From Hyphomicrobiales bacterium (GTDB lineage Bacteria > Pseudomonadota > Alphaproteobacteria > Rhizobiales > Rhizobiaceae), in the NCBI GenBank assembly GCA_900473045.1, contig UCKS01000018.1, forward strand, positions 44,305-108,304: a stretch of DNA of 64,000 nt. The letters run 5' to 3'. Under the pieces are notes generated by a model. It was not told where the DNA came from, did not search any database, and saw only the letters and a program-made list of their open reading frames with translations. Numbering within the stretch: the stretch's first letter is position 1; each line of letters starts with the position of its first letter. Positions 36,037-44,765 of this stretch are shown here, piece by piece. Position numbers and translations under genes: made by a program.

Positions 36037-36758
36037 TAGCGGACGCTCGCCAGGAACGCCTGGGTATCGGGATGCTGCGGTGCCCCGAAGAGCTGATCCG
36101 GCGTGCCGATTTCAGCCATCACACCATGATGGAAGAAGGCGACCCGGTCCGAGACGTCGCGGGCAAAGGCCATTTCGTGGGTGACGCAGATCATCGTCAT
36201 GCCCTCTTCCGCCAGCATCTTCAACGTGTCGAGCACTTCGCCGACCAACATCGGATCAAGCGCCGAGGTGACTTCGTCGAACAGCATATATTCCGGCGAC
36301 ATGGCCAGCGCCCGGGCAATCGCCATGCGCTGCTGCTGCCCGCCCGACATGCGGTTGGGATAGACGTTCAGCTTTTCGGCCAGGCCGACATGGGTCAACT
36401 GCTTGACGGCAATTTCTTCGGCCTTTTCCTTGGCAAGGCCCAGCACCTTGCGTGGCGCCAGCATGACATTTTCCAGAACCGTCAGATGCGGGAACGCGTT
36501 CCATTGCTGGAAGACGATGCCGACCTTGCGGCGCAGCTTGTTGAGATCAGTATCTTTAGCATGAACAACCGTGCCATCGATGGTGATCTGACCCGCATTG
36601 ATCGGCTCCAGCCCGTTGATGCAGGTGAGCAGCGTCGACTTGCCCGATCCGGATCCACCGATAATGGTGACCACCTCACCCTTGTTCACCGTGAGGTTGA
36701 TCCCCTTCAAAACCTCCAGCGTGCTGAAGGATTTGCGAACGTCTTTAATTTCAATCAT
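36036..36758 (-). CDS. Amino-acid ABC transporter ATPase (hydroxyproline uptake)
   Basis: Starting at MIEIKDVRKSF (ATG 36758), the 240-residue protein has Walker A GGSGSGKST, Q-loop VFQQWNAFPHL, signature MSGGQQQR, Walker B YMLFDEVTSAL and the H-loop ICVTHEM. This is the polar amino-acid (GlnQ-like) class. The longer frame to 36791 overlaps the permease and is unlikely to be used. Gene order binding protein-permease-permease-ATPase matches the S. meliloti hydroxyproline transporter hypMNPQ. Confidence 0.9.
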   Translation of the reverse strand: MIEIKDVRKSFSTLEVLKGINLTVNKGEVVTIIGGSGSGKSTLLTCINGLEPINAGQITIDGTVVHAKDTDLNKLRRKVGIVFQQWNAFPHLTVLENVMLAPRKVLGLAKEKAEEIAVKQLTHVGLAEKLNVYPNRMSGGQQQRMAIARALAMSPEYMLFDEVTSALDPMLVGEVLDTLKMLAEEGMTMICVTHEMAFARDVSDRVAFFHHGVMAEIGTPDQLFGAPQHPDTQAFLASVR

Positions 36759-37404
36759 TGGGGGACCACCGTCTTTCGAGATACCCGCCAAGGCGAGCGA
36801 TGGGGAAGCTGATGACGAAGTAGATTACGCCGCAGATCAGGAGAATGAACAGCGGCTCCTGCAGGCGGGTCACGAGAATCTGCGAAGCGCGCAGAAGCTC
36901 GATGAGGCCAAGCCAGAGCACGAGTGCGGAATCCTTCATGACGCCGAGCGTCAGGCCGATCCAGGCCGGAAGCGAAACGCGCGTGGCAAGAGGCGCCACG
37001 ATATAGCGCATATCCTGCCACCAGGTCATGCCGAGCGAGCGGGCCGCACGGCGGGTTGTCGCCGGGACAGCACCGATGCCGCCGCGGATGATTTCCGAGC
37101 AATAGGCCGCTGTGTAGAGCGACAGCACCACGCAGGAGGTGGTGAAGGGCGCCCAACCGAGCTTGGCGATTGATTGCAGCGCGTTGCCGAGGACCAACTG
37201 GATCAGCAGCGGAACGGAACGGAACACGTCAAGCACGAAGGTCAGCGGAGCCGACCAGATGGCGCCCAGCTGAACGCGCAGGACACCAAAGAGAATGCCG
37301 AGCACAGTGCCGATTGTTACGGACACAGCCGTGACCGCAAGGGTCATCGCTGCGCCCTGCGCCAGAAAGGCGAGGTCATTCCAGGTGAGTGCAGTATCAA
37401 ACAT
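36751..37404 (-). CDS. Amino-acid ABC transporter permease
   Basis: The 217-residue HisM-type permease has an N-terminal membrane helix and the conserved cytoplasmic EAA-like loop (RRAARSLGMTWWQDMRYIV). A pair of permeases normally forms the heterodimeric pore. It overlaps the ATPase start by 8 bases and follows the other permease by 12. ATG 37404 has GAGAGG upstream. Confidence 0.9.
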   Translation of the reverse strand: MFDTALTWNDLAFLAQGAAMTLAVTAVSVTIGTVLGILFGVLRVQLGAIWSAPLTFVLDVFRSVPLLIQLVLGNALQSIAKLGWAPFTTSCVVLSLYTAAYCSEIIRGGIGAVPATTRRAARSLGMTWWQDMRYIVAPLATRVSLPAWIGLTLGVMKDSALVLWLGLIELLRASQILVTRLQEPLFILLICGVIYFVISFPIARLGGYLERRWSPND

Positions 37405-37416
37405 CTCTCACCTCTC

Positions 37417-38082
37417 TCAATATTTGAACATGCGCGCCGCAAGCAGCCGGGCGGCGAGCGTCACGAGTTTTGCAATGATGTAGTAGATCACCGCGGCAAG
37501 GGCGAAGAATTCAAAGGTGCGGAACGACCGCGCGTTGAGCTCCTGCGTGATGCCTGCAAGGTCGGTATTCATACCGACAGTCACACCAAGCGACGTCATC
37601 AGGATGGCCCAGACCATCTGGTTAGTGGCCGGCAGGAAGGCGACGCGCAGCATTTGCGGCAGGACAATCAGCCGAAACGACTGGATCGGCGTCATGCCAA
37701 GCGAACGCCCGGCGCGCGCCTGCGTATCGGGAATGGCCTTGAGTGCGCCGCGAAAATTTTCCGCCAGATAGCCTGCATTGTTGAAGGCAATCCCGATCAG
37801 AAGCGCCGTATAGGGGTTGAGATGAATGCCGAAATTGCCGAGCCCGAAATGGGCCATGTAGATCTGGAACAGGGCGGGCGTATTGCGCGCGACCTCGACC
37901 CAGGTGGCCGCAAATCCACGCAGGATACGGCTGCCGGACAGGCGGAATGCAGTTAGCGTCAGGGCAAGCGCCACCCCCAGAACCATGGACAGGAGCGCGA
38001 TCTGCAAGGTGACCACAGCGCCATCAAGCATCTGCGGCAGGGCCTTGAACGCCTGGTTCCAGTGAAAAGTATAGTTCAACAT
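37417..38082 (-). CDS. Amino-acid ABC transporter permease
   Basis: The 221-residue permease has about five membrane helices and the EAA loop in QARAGRSLGMTPIQSFRLIV. It is the partner of the permease that follows. It starts 67 bases after the binding-protein stop. Sequence around VGMNTDLAGITQELNARSF is typical of the subfamily for polar amino acids. Confidence 0.9.
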   Translation of the reverse strand: MLNYTFHWNQAFKALPQMLDGAVVTLQIALLSMVLGVALALTLTAFRLSGSRILRGFAATWVEVARNTPALFQIYMAHFGLGNFGIHLNPYTALLIGIAFNNAGYLAENFRGALKAIPDTQARAGRSLGMTPIQSFRLIVLPQMLRVAFLPATNQMVWAILMTSLGVTVGMNTDLAGITQELNARSFRTFEFFALAAVIYYIIAKLVTLAARLLAARMFKY

Positions 38083-38149
38083 CGCCGTTTCATCTCCTGA
38101 AGAAGGACAGCGGCGCGGGGACTACCCGCGCCGCCAGCGAAACGACTGA

Positions 38150-38956
38150 TTAGCGATAAACGCCATTGACCGCGAGATTCGGAACCTCGCCGCCGACCCA
38201 CTTCTCATACAGCTCCGCATAGCGGCCGGTGCGAACCTGCTGGTTGATGAACAGGTTGAGGAAGTTGATGAGCCCGTATTCTTCGCGGTTGGTGAACAGC
38301 GAGACATAGTCGATGTCGAACGGCGCCTTGCCGACGACGGCGATGCCCGGGAACTTGCCGGTCTTGACGTTGGCCTGCGCCACGGTCGATGTCGACACGG
38401 TCGCGTCGAGCTGGCCCTGGCTCAGCGCCAAGAATACGTCGGCCTGCGTCTGGTACGGACGGAATTCGCCGGTGTCCCAGGCCTTGACCTGTTCTTCGAG
38501 CGCAATGGCTTCGTAAGTGCCGGCAGTGGCGCCGACGACCTTGCCCTTCATGTCTTCAAACGACTTGACGCCCGATTTCTCGTTGGCGGTCACAGCCATT
38601 TCGAAGGCGAAGTAAGGAATGGTCATGCCGACGGTCTTGGCACGCTCAAGCGTGTCCGACGTCGAGGCAACGCCGACATCGACGCGGCCCGACATCAGGG
38701 CAGGAATACGCTCCGGGAACGGGGTTTCAACGATTTCGGCGGTGACGCCGAGGGCCTTGGCCAGATCGTTGCAATAATCGACGTCGAAGCCGATGGCGTT
38801 GTTGCTTTCGTCACGGGCGCCCATCGGCGGGAAATCCAGCACAACGGCGCAACGCAAGGTTCCCGAGGCGATAATGTCGTCCAGCTTGTCGGCGTGAGCC
38901 TGGCTGGTCAGAGCGGTTGCTGCCATGAGGCTGAACGCGAGGATCGAAGGTTTCAT
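38150..38956 (-). CDS. hypM: Periplasmic hydroxyproline-binding protein (amino-acid ABC)
   Basis: ATG 38956 is preceded by AGGGAGAGAG and begins a signal peptide (LAFSLMAATALTSQAHA). The mature ~245-residue protein belongs to the SBP_bac_3 family, with the start SGTLRCAVVLDFPPMGARDE and the lobe-2 GATAGTYEAIALEEQ. It is the first gene of the minus-strand operon. A candidate operator lies at 39047-39065, about 90 bases upstream. The ligand is inferred from the downstream enzymes. Confidence 0.88.
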   Translation of the reverse strand: MKPSILAFSLMAATALTSQAHADKLDDIIASGTLRCAVVLDFPPMGARDESNNAIGFDVDYCNDLAKALGVTAEIVETPFPERIPALMSGRVDVGVASTSDTLERAKTVGMTIPYFAFEMAVTANEKSGVKSFEDMKGKVVGATAGTYEAIALEEQVKAWDTGEFRPYQTQADVFLALSQGQLDATVSTSTVAQANVKTGKFPGIAVVGKAPFDIDYVSLFTNREEYGLINFLNLFINQQVRTGRYAELYEKWVGGEVPNLAVNGVYR

Positions 38957-39046
38957 CTTAATCTCTCTCCCTAGATTGATGTGCCGATCTGCGGCAGCCG
39001 CACTATTTCGATTCCCCGCGCGCAAATCAATCACAAAATACAAAGA

Positions 39047-39065
39047 GTATACAAAAAGTACACAA
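39047..39065 (-). promoter_or_regulatory. Shared hydroxyproline-regulon operator, copy A
   Basis: On the minus strand TTGTGTACTTTTTGTATAC lies about 90 bases before the binding-protein gene. It matches copy B (40714) at 17 of 19 positions and copies C and D more loosely. It probably binds the GntR repressor encoded at 43003. Confidence 0.6.
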
Positions 39066-39127
39066 ATATTCGTATTTCCTAACTTTCGCGCAACAATCGT
39101 CATCAGAACGCCCGCCCGGCAGCACGA

Positions 39128-40645
39128 TTATGCAAGCAAGTCCGTGGGCAGCAGTGCGTCCGGCAGGTTCTGATAGGAGACCGGACGCAGGAAACGGCGG
39201 ATCGACATGGTGCCGACGCTGGTCGCCCCGAAGTTGGTCGATGCCGGATAGGGCCCCCCATGGACCATGGAATCGACGACCTCGACACCGGTTGGGAAGC
39301 CGTTTACGAGAATACGGCCGGCCTTGCGTTCCAGGAGCGGACGCAGGCGCTTTGCGGCTTCGATATCGGCATCGTCCATGTGCAAGGTCACCGTCAACTG
39401 GCCCTCGATCGACCGTGCAATGCTTTCCATGTCGTCCTGCGAATTCACCCGCACCAGGAGACCCAGCGGACCAAAAACCTCTTCGCTCAGCGCATGATCG
39501 GACAGGAACCGCTCGCCCGTCGTTTCGAACAGGTTGGGGGATGCGGCGCGGCCGGACGATCCGGTGACCAGCAGCGGCTTGACGGTGTTGCGGGAGGCAA
39601 AGCTCGCCTGCCCGTCGTGATAGGCCCTGGCAATTCCATCGGTCAGCATGATCTGCGGTGCAACCTTGCCCAATGCCTCCACGGCGGCAGCGGCAAAACG
39701 GTCGGCATCGGCGCCATCGATGACAATGGCGACGCCGGGATTGGTGCAGAACTGGCCTGCGCCCATAGCAAGCGAGCCTGCCCAGCCCTGGCCCAGGGCC
39801 TCGGCGCGTTCTGCAAGTGCCGCCGGCAGCAGGAACATCGGATTGACCGAGCCGAGTTCGCCGAAGAACGGGATCGGCTCCGGTCTAGCGGCGCAAAGAT
39901 TGAACAGAGCGCGGCCCCCGGCCTGCGAACCGGTAAAGCCGACCGCCTGGATCAACGGATGCCGCACCAGCGCATGGCCGACATCGCGGTTGCCGCCCTG
40001 AATGAGGGAGAAGACGCCAGGATGAACACCGGTACTGCGGATCGCCGCGTCGATCGCCTGCGCGACGATTTCACCCGTGCCCGGGTGGGCGGAATGACCC
40101 TTGACCACGACGGGGCAGCCGGCTGCGAGCGCTGCTGCCGTATCGCCACCTGCCGTCGAGAAGGCCAGCGGGAAATTCGATGCTCCGAAGACAGCAACCG
40201 GACCGACTGGGCGTTGCATCAGGCGGATCTCGGGGCGCGGTGCTGGCTGGCGGTCCGGCAATGCCGCGTCGAAACGGCGGTCGAGATAATCGCCGCTTTC
40301 GATATGGCTGGCAAACAATCGCAACTGACCCGTCGTGCGGCCCCGCTCGCCGATCAGACGTGCCTCGGGCAGACCCGTCTCCTGGCTGCCGATTTCCGTG
40401 ATCTCGTCGGCGCGGGCGTCGATCTCATCGGCGATGGCGCGCAGGAAGGCGGCCCGGGTGTTGCGGCCGGTATCGCTAAAACTCAAGAAGGCGGCCTCCG
40501 CCGCTTCACAGGCGCGGTTGACCAACTGTTCGGTTCCGACGGCAAAATGATGAACCGGGCCTTTGGCCGGCGTGGAGGCGAAAGTGCCGGCGCCATCGAG
40601 CCATTCGCCTGCGACAAGATGTTTTCCGCTGGGGATGAACGGCAT
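39128..40645 (-). CDS. hypH: 2-oxoglutarate semialdehyde dehydrogenase (type III KGSADH)
   Basis: From MPFIPSGKHLVAGEWLDG (ATG 40645) the protein is 505 residues and belongs to the distinct KGSADH type III branch. It has GQFCTNPG with the catalytic Cys, ELGSVNPMF with the general base, FTGSQAGGR for cofactor and the ending FLRPVSYQNLPDALLP. It oxidises 2-oxoglutarate semialdehyde (2,5-dioxopentanoate) to 2-oxoglutarate, the last step of trans-4-hydroxyproline breakdown. The gene is divergent from the Pyr2C reductase, with operator copy B between. Confidence 0.9.
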   Translation of the reverse strand: MPFIPSGKHLVAGEWLDGAGTFASTPAKGPVHHFAVGTEQLVNRACEAAEAAFLSFSDTGRNTRAAFLRAIADEIDARADEITEIGSQETGLPEARLIGERGRTTGQLRLFASHIESGDYLDRRFDAALPDRQPAPRPEIRLMQRPVGPVAVFGASNFPLAFSTAGGDTAAALAAGCPVVVKGHSAHPGTGEIVAQAIDAAIRSTGVHPGVFSLIQGGNRDVGHALVRHPLIQAVGFTGSQAGGRALFNLCAARPEPIPFFGELGSVNPMFLLPAALAERAEALGQGWAGSLAMGAGQFCTNPGVAIVIDGADADRFAAAAVEALGKVAPQIMLTDGIARAYHDGQASFASRNTVKPLLVTGSSGRAASPNLFETTGERFLSDHALSEEVFGPLGLLVRVNSQDDMESIARSIEGQLTVTLHMDDADIEAAKRLRPLLERKAGRILVNGFPTGVEVVDSMVHGGPYPASTNFGATSVGTMSIRRFLRPVSYQNLPDALLPTDLLA

Positions 40646-40713
40646 GGGCAGATCCTCTCTCTCAAAACTGGCGCAAGCGGCACATATGCCGGGCCGGATT
40701 ATGTTTGGCAAAC

Positions 40714-40732
40714 TTGTATACTTTTTGTATGC
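40714..40732. promoter_or_regulatory. Shared hydroxyproline-regulon operator, copy B
   Basis: TTGTATACTTTTTGTATGC lies centrally in the 138-base divergent region between the dehydrogenase (hypH) and the Pyr2C reductase gene, so one site can control both units. Confidence 0.6.
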
Positions 40733-40783
40733 ATTACATCAACCCATTTGGATATACCTGCGCCTAAAAAGGAGGGGCAAATC

Positions 40784-41818
40784 ATGAGCGATACCCACAC
40801 CCTGACGATCGCCGATCTGGAGGAGCGCGTAAAAGCCATCTTTCTCAAGGGCGGGCTGAGCGCGCTACAAGCCGCAGCGATCACCCGCGTGATCGTTGCC
40901 GCCGAACGGGACGCCTGCAAATCGCATGGCATCTACCGGATCGAAGGCGCGCTGCGCACCGTTAAGGCTGGCAAGGTCAATCCTGTCGCTAAGCCCGAAC
41001 TGCTGTCGCAGCAACGGTCCGCCGTCGTCAAGGTTGATGCCAAGGACGGCTTTGCCAATGCAGCCTTCGAACTCGGTCTTCCTATCTTGGCGGAACGCGC
41101 CCGCTCCAGCGGTATTGCTGCGCTTGCCATCAATGACTGCACCCATTTCTCCGCGCTCTGGCCGGAAGCGGAGGCACTCACGGAGCTTGGTCTTGCCGGC
41201 ATCGTCATGTGCCCCAGCTATGCCACGGTCGCACCGAGCGGCGGCACGAAACCGCTACTTGGCACCAACCCATTGGCGTTCGGCTGGCCGCGGACCGATA
41301 AGCCGCCCTATGTGTTCGACTTCGCGACATCGGTTGCGGCGCGAGGCGAGATCGAACTGCACCGGCGCGCCGGAAAACCCTTGCCTGAAGGATGGGCGAT
41401 CGATGCCAACGGCGAACCAACCACGGATCCGGAAGCAGCCCTTGCTGGGGCCATGCTGCCGTTCGGCGAACACAAGGGCTCGGCCATCTCGACGATGATC
41501 GAGCTGCTCGCTGGTATCATGATTGGTGACCTGACAAGTCCGGAAGTGCTGGATGCGCTCGGCTCGACGGCCCTCGCGCCCGCGCATGGCGAATTGATCA
41601 TCGCCTTCTCCCCGGAGGGGTTTGGCACAGATCGTCCTGGCAATCCGTTTGCCCGCGCCGAAGTCCTGTTCGAGGCGATGGTCGGACAAGGTGCCCGCCT
41701 GCCCTCGCAGCGCCGCTATGCCGCACGCGTAAAATCCGAGGCTGGCGGTATCGTGCTGACAGCGTCCGAGATGGAGCAGCTTGAGCGGCTGCACGCGCTC
41801 GGACTGGACGCCGTTTAA
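40784..41818 (+). CDS. Delta1-pyrroline-2-carboxylate reductase (malate/lactate-DH-like)
   Basis: ATG 40784 follows a strong AAGGAGG site. The 344-residue protein is in the Ldh_2 family (YlbC/DpkA-like), with CKSHGIYRIEGALRTVKAGK, APSGGTKPLLGTNPLAFGWP and the late MLPFGEHKGSAISTMIELL. It would reduce pyrroline-2-carboxylate, made from 3-hydroxyprolines by aconitase X and the 44766 enzyme, to L-proline using NAD(P)H. It is divergent from hypH and convergent with the deaminase gene, with a strong terminator between. Confidence 0.88.
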   Translation: MSDTHTLTIADLEERVKAIFLKGGLSALQAAAITRVIVAAERDACKSHGIYRIEGALRTVKAGKVNPVAKPELLSQQRSAVVKVDAKDGFANAAFELGLPILAERARSSGIAALAINDCTHFSALWPEAEALTELGLAGIVMCPSYATVAPSGGTKPLLGTNPLAFGWPRTDKPPYVFDFATSVAARGEIELHRRAGKPLPEGWAIDANGEPTTDPEAALAGAMLPFGEHKGSAISTMIELLAGIMIGDLTSPEVLDALGSTALAPAHGELIIAFSPEGFGTDRPGNPFARAEVLFEAMVGQGARLPSQRRYAARVKSEAGGIVLTASEMEQLERLHALGLDAV

Positions 41819-41868
41819 CAGCGTCCCAATATCGGCCTGCTCGTTGTGCAGCAGGCCCCACAAAAGCA

Positions 41869-41904
41869 AAGGCCCTCCGATCGCTCGGAGGGCCTTCTTT
41901 ATTT
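41869..41904. terminator. Bidirectional rho-independent terminator
   Basis: AAGGCCCTCCGA and TCGGAGGGCCTT form a perfect 12-bp stem with a TCGC loop, followed by CTTTATTT. It lies between two convergent genes (Pyr2C reductase and hypD), and A-rich sequence (ACAAAAGC) on its left suits termination from the other side. Confidence 0.9.
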
Positions 41905-41919
41905 CAGGAGAGCGTCAGC

Positions 41920-42879
41920 TCAGCCTTTGTACTTCTGGACGGCGCCGGGGAGCTTGCTCCACTCGCCATACCAGCTGTTGAATAGCTTGAACTGAGCTTC
42001 GACATATCCGCGCTGGCTTTCGGTGAGCGCGTCGGTCGCGTTGAAGTGCAGCGTGTATTCCTTGTCACCCTTCAGCACCATCATGTGCTTGAAGTAGAGC
42101 ACGAGATCCGCACCTTCGTCGAACGAGGACAGTACGGCGAGCGCCTGTTCCAGCTCGAGCGCCCGCAGACGCGCATCGGCGTCACCTTCAGCAGCAGCCT
42201 GGGACAGGTTGCAAAGGTGCAGGACTTCCTTGGGCAGGACGTTGCCGATACCGGTGATAGCACCTGTCGCGCCGCAGTTGACGAAGCCATGGAAAACAGC
42301 GGTATCGACGCCGATCATCAGCGAAACGCCGTCCTGGCTGGTGATGTGCTCAGCCGCATAACGCATGTCGGCTGCGCCGCCAAACTCCTTGAAGCCGACA
42401 AGGTTCGGATGCTCGGCGCGCAACGCGAAGAACAGGTCAGCGCGGGTGGCAAAGCCATAGTAGGGGCTGTTGTAAATAACGGCCGGAAGGTCTGGCGCGG
42501 CAGCGAGGATCGCCTTGAAATGGGCCTTCTGCGCAACGACGGACGAGCCACGCGACAAGACCCGCGGAATGACCATCAGGCCCTGCGCGCCAACAGCCTG
42601 CGCATGAGCGGCATGCTTGACGGCGAGCGCGCTGTTGACGGCGCCCGTGCCGACGATAACCGGAATACCGGCCTTCACCAGGCGCTCAACGCCTTCCATG
42701 CGCTGCGCGTCTGTCAGCAGCGGCCAGTCACCCATCGAGCCGCAATAGACAACGGCCGACATTCCCCGGGCAATCAACTCTTTTCCCTTGCGCACGAGGG
42801 CGTCGAAGTCCGGGGTACGGTCTTCTTTGCAAGGGGTCATCAGCGCGGGGATCACGCCAGAAAAGATTTTGGCCGTCAT
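41920..42879 (-). CDS. hypD: Pyrroline-4-hydroxy-2-carboxylate deaminase (DapA family)
   Basis: ATG 42879 (AAAGGAG upstream) gives 319 residues of the DapA/N-acetylneuraminate lyase fold. YNSPYYG carries the conserved tyrosine and LVGFKEFGG the Schiff-base lysine. The YCGSMGDWPLLTDAQR segment is typical of the hydroxyproline deaminase branch. It converts pyrroline-4-hydroxy-2-carboxylate to 2-oxoglutarate semialdehyde and ammonia. The longer frame to 42960 reads through the operator and is unlikely. Operator copy C lies 90 bases upstream. Confidence 0.88.
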   Translation of the reverse strand: MTAKIFSGVIPALMTPCKEDRTPDFDALVRKGKELIARGMSAVVYCGSMGDWPLLTDAQRMEGVERLVKAGIPVIVGTGAVNSALAVKHAAHAQAVGAQGLMVIPRVLSRGSSVVAQKAHFKAILAAAPDLPAVIYNSPYYGFATRADLFFALRAEHPNLVGFKEFGGAADMRYAAEHITSQDGVSLMIGVDTAVFHGFVNCGATGAITGIGNVLPKEVLHLCNLSQAAAEGDADARLRALELEQALAVLSSFDEGADLVLYFKHMMVLKGDKEYTLHFNATDALTESQRGYVEAQFKLFNSWYGEWSKLPGAVQKYKG

Positions 42880-42968
42880 AACAAACTCCTTTTGACCTTG
42901 CCGGACAGGCAGAGAACGGGCGCATCTTTTGCTGCCCCAATCCTGTGCCTCTGGAGCCATATCGCACG

Positions 42969-42987
42969 TTGTATACTATTTGTCGAC
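42969..42987 (-). promoter_or_regulatory. Shared hydroxyproline-regulon operator, copy C
   Basis: TTGTATACTATTTGTCGAC on the plus strand, extended by AA into the palindrome TTGTCGACAA, lies 90 bases before the deaminase gene. It shares TTGTATACT-TTTGT with copy B and TTTTGTCGACAA-type sequence with copy D. Confidence 0.6.
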
Positions 42988-43002
42988 AAGAATTTTTGGC
43001 GG

Positions 43003-43707
43003 TTAAAGCGCCATATCGAGCCTGTCTTCCCGGGCAAACAATTTCTGGATCTGATAAACGATCTGCTCTGCATGCAATTTCGCCAGACGGTCGGCTTCCT
43101 CGATGTCACGGTTGGCGATGACGGCGATGATGTCATCGTGCTCCTCGACAAAGCGTTGCGGCAGCCGGTCGTCGTAGGACTGATAATAAAGCCGCAGCAT
43201 GCGCCGCCCTTCATCCAGGAGCCGGTTGAACAACCCGGTGAAGTATGTATTGCGGCCCGCCTCGGCGATGGCCGAATGGAGGGCCGCATTGGTGGAGATC
43301 ATCGCCAATGCATCCTGCGCCTGCACAGCGGCGGCGAATTCGACCTGATGGGCACGAATCACCTTCAGGTCTTTCGGTCGGTGATACTGCGCCGCCAGCT
43401 TGGTCGTGACGCGGTACATTAGAACAAGCGCATCGAAGAAGGTGTGCATGTTGAGGAAATCGATGTTTGCCACCATCGTCGAACGATTGGGCAAGGTGTC
43501 GATCAAGCCCTCGCCGGCGAGCCGCACCAATGCCTCGCGGATCGGCGTTCGTGACATCTTGAAGCGCTCGGCCAGTTGCACCTCGTCGATCGGGCTACCG
43601 GGTAGCAGCACAAGGTCGAGAATCTCGTCGCGCAAGAGGTCGTAGACCATCTTGACGCCAGAGCCTCGTTTGCGTTCCGGAATGGGGCTGGTGTCGATAT
43701 CTGTCAT
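43003..43707 (-). CDS. hypR: GntR-family repressor, likely HypR
   Basis: ATG 43707 gives 234 residues. The winged helix is at residues ~20-85 (LAERFKMSRTPIREALVRLAG) and the FCD-type effector domain follows (HSAIAEAGRNTYF). It is followed by operator copy C and preceded by copy D, so it probably represses itself and the hydroxyproline operons until hydroxyproline binds. The extra upstream frame to 43851 lacks a good start. The hypR name follows the S. meliloti system and rests on context. Confidence 0.82.
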   Translation of the reverse strand: MTDIDTSPIPERKRGSGVKMVYDLLRDEILDLVLLPGSPIDEVQLAERFKMSRTPIREALVRLAGEGLIDTLPNRSTMVANIDFLNMHTFFDALVLMYRVTTKLAAQYHRPKDLKVIRAHQVEFAAAVQAQDALAMISTNAALHSAIAEAGRNTYFTGLFNRLLDEGRRMLRLYYQSYDDRLPQRFVEEHDDIIAVIANRDIEEADRLAKLHAEQIVYQIQKLFAREDRLDMAL

Positions 43708-43718
43708 GTCATCAATCC

Positions 43719-43738
43719 TTTGTCGACAAAAGGAATAC
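43719..43738 (-). promoter_or_regulatory. Shared hydroxyproline-regulon operator, copy D
   Basis: On the minus strand GTATTCCTTTTGTCGACAAA lies 12 bases before the GntR start. It holds the palindrome TTTGTCGACAAA and aligns with copy C, consistent with autoregulation. Confidence 0.5.
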
Positions 43739-43878
43739 TTTTCCCTGCCAACGGGATCAACCGTTTCCGCAGCCCTTATCGGAAAACGTTGCAATAAATC
43801 TGATGACGATCCTGTTTTCCGGACCTCAACCAAACCGTGCGGCGCTCCCAAGGCCTTAGACCGCCTAATACAGCGCGA

Positions 43879-44553
43879 TCAGGATCTCTGATTCTTTAGA
43901 AAGACGACCAGAGACCGGCCTGCATCAAGCACATGGTCTCGTGTTAGCCGGGATGCGAGGGCGGCATCGCCGTCGAGACAGGCCTCTAGGATTGCCTGAT
44001 GCTCGCGGTCGGCCCGCATCACTCCATTCGTCAGCGTCAATTGCGCCCGGAGGTAACGATCGATCCGGTCGAGGGATGTGCGCACGATCTGCAGATAATA
44101 AGGCCGCCCGGAGGCAGCATAGAGCGTGTAGTGAAAACTCCGGTTGATTTCGCCCCAGCGGGCGGAATCGGTTTCAAGTCCGAATTCCTCGCAATGCCGA
44201 CGCGCCGCAGCCAGCGTGTCCTGATCGAGATTGGGTACGGCAAGCCGCATGACTTCAGCCTCCACCAAGGCGCGGAATTCGAAAATCTCATCGATCTCTT
44301 CCATCGAAAGTCCTGCCACCACAGCACCCTTGTAGCGCTCGGTAGTAATCAGCCCATGCTGCTCCAGCCGCGATAAAGCCTCACGGACCGGAATCCGGCT
44401 GGTGTTGAACATCTGGGCGATTTGGTCCTGCCTGAGATTTTCGCCCTCGGCCAGGTCGCCCTCGATGATTGCCTTGCGCAGCGCATCATAGACAATATCG
44501 GCTGCGGATGCGGCCTGTCTGACATCAATGGCTGCAAGTTTCATCGATTTCAA
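43879..44553 (-). CDS. Second GntR-family (FCD) regulator
   Basis: The 224-residue protein has the GntR winged helix (QIAQMFNTSRIPVREALSRLE) and an FCD domain (EINRSFHYTLYAASGRPYYLQ). It is divergent from the proline-racemase-family gene at 44766, with 212 bases between, and is the likely regulator of that gene. ATG 44553 or 44544 could be the start. In the gap, TTTGATA (44654) and TATCAAA (44693) form a widely spaced inverted pair around a TTGTATATTGGATCC stretch that may hold its site. Confidence 0.85.
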   Translation of the reverse strand: MKSMKLAAIDVRQAASAADIVYDALRKAIIEGDLAEGENLRQDQIAQMFNTSRIPVREALSRLEQHGLITTERYKGAVVAGLSMEEIDEIFEFRALVEAEVMRLAVPNLDQDTLAAARRHCEEFGLETDSARWGEINRSFHYTLYAASGRPYYLQIVRTSLDRIDRYLRAQLTLTNGVMRADREHQAILEACLDGDAALASRLTRDHVLDAGRSLVVFLKNQRS

Positions 44554-44765
44554 TCCCGTTGTTCACTCGCTTTGCGCGCTGTCGGCGCCTGCGTTGGGTC
44601 ATAGGGGCAATTCGATATTCAGGCAACTGAGCGGATTATCTCGATCACACAGGTTTGATATTGTATATTGGATCCATTTTTTCTATCAAATTGTGATACT
44701 GCCCTGCAAACGCATGAAAACGCCGTTACGCTAGGCATGTGCTGGATATCCACAAGGAGAGGACT

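Noticed and set aside
39260..41818. 852-residue frame with the Pyr2C reductase at its end
   Set aside because: Everything before ATG 40784 is antisense to the hypH dehydrogenase. A strong ribosome-binding site directly precedes 40784.
42046..43422. 458-residue plus-strand frame
   Set aside because: It is antisense to hypD and the GntR gene, both of which have full family motifs; the frame is open only because of GC-rich codon bias.
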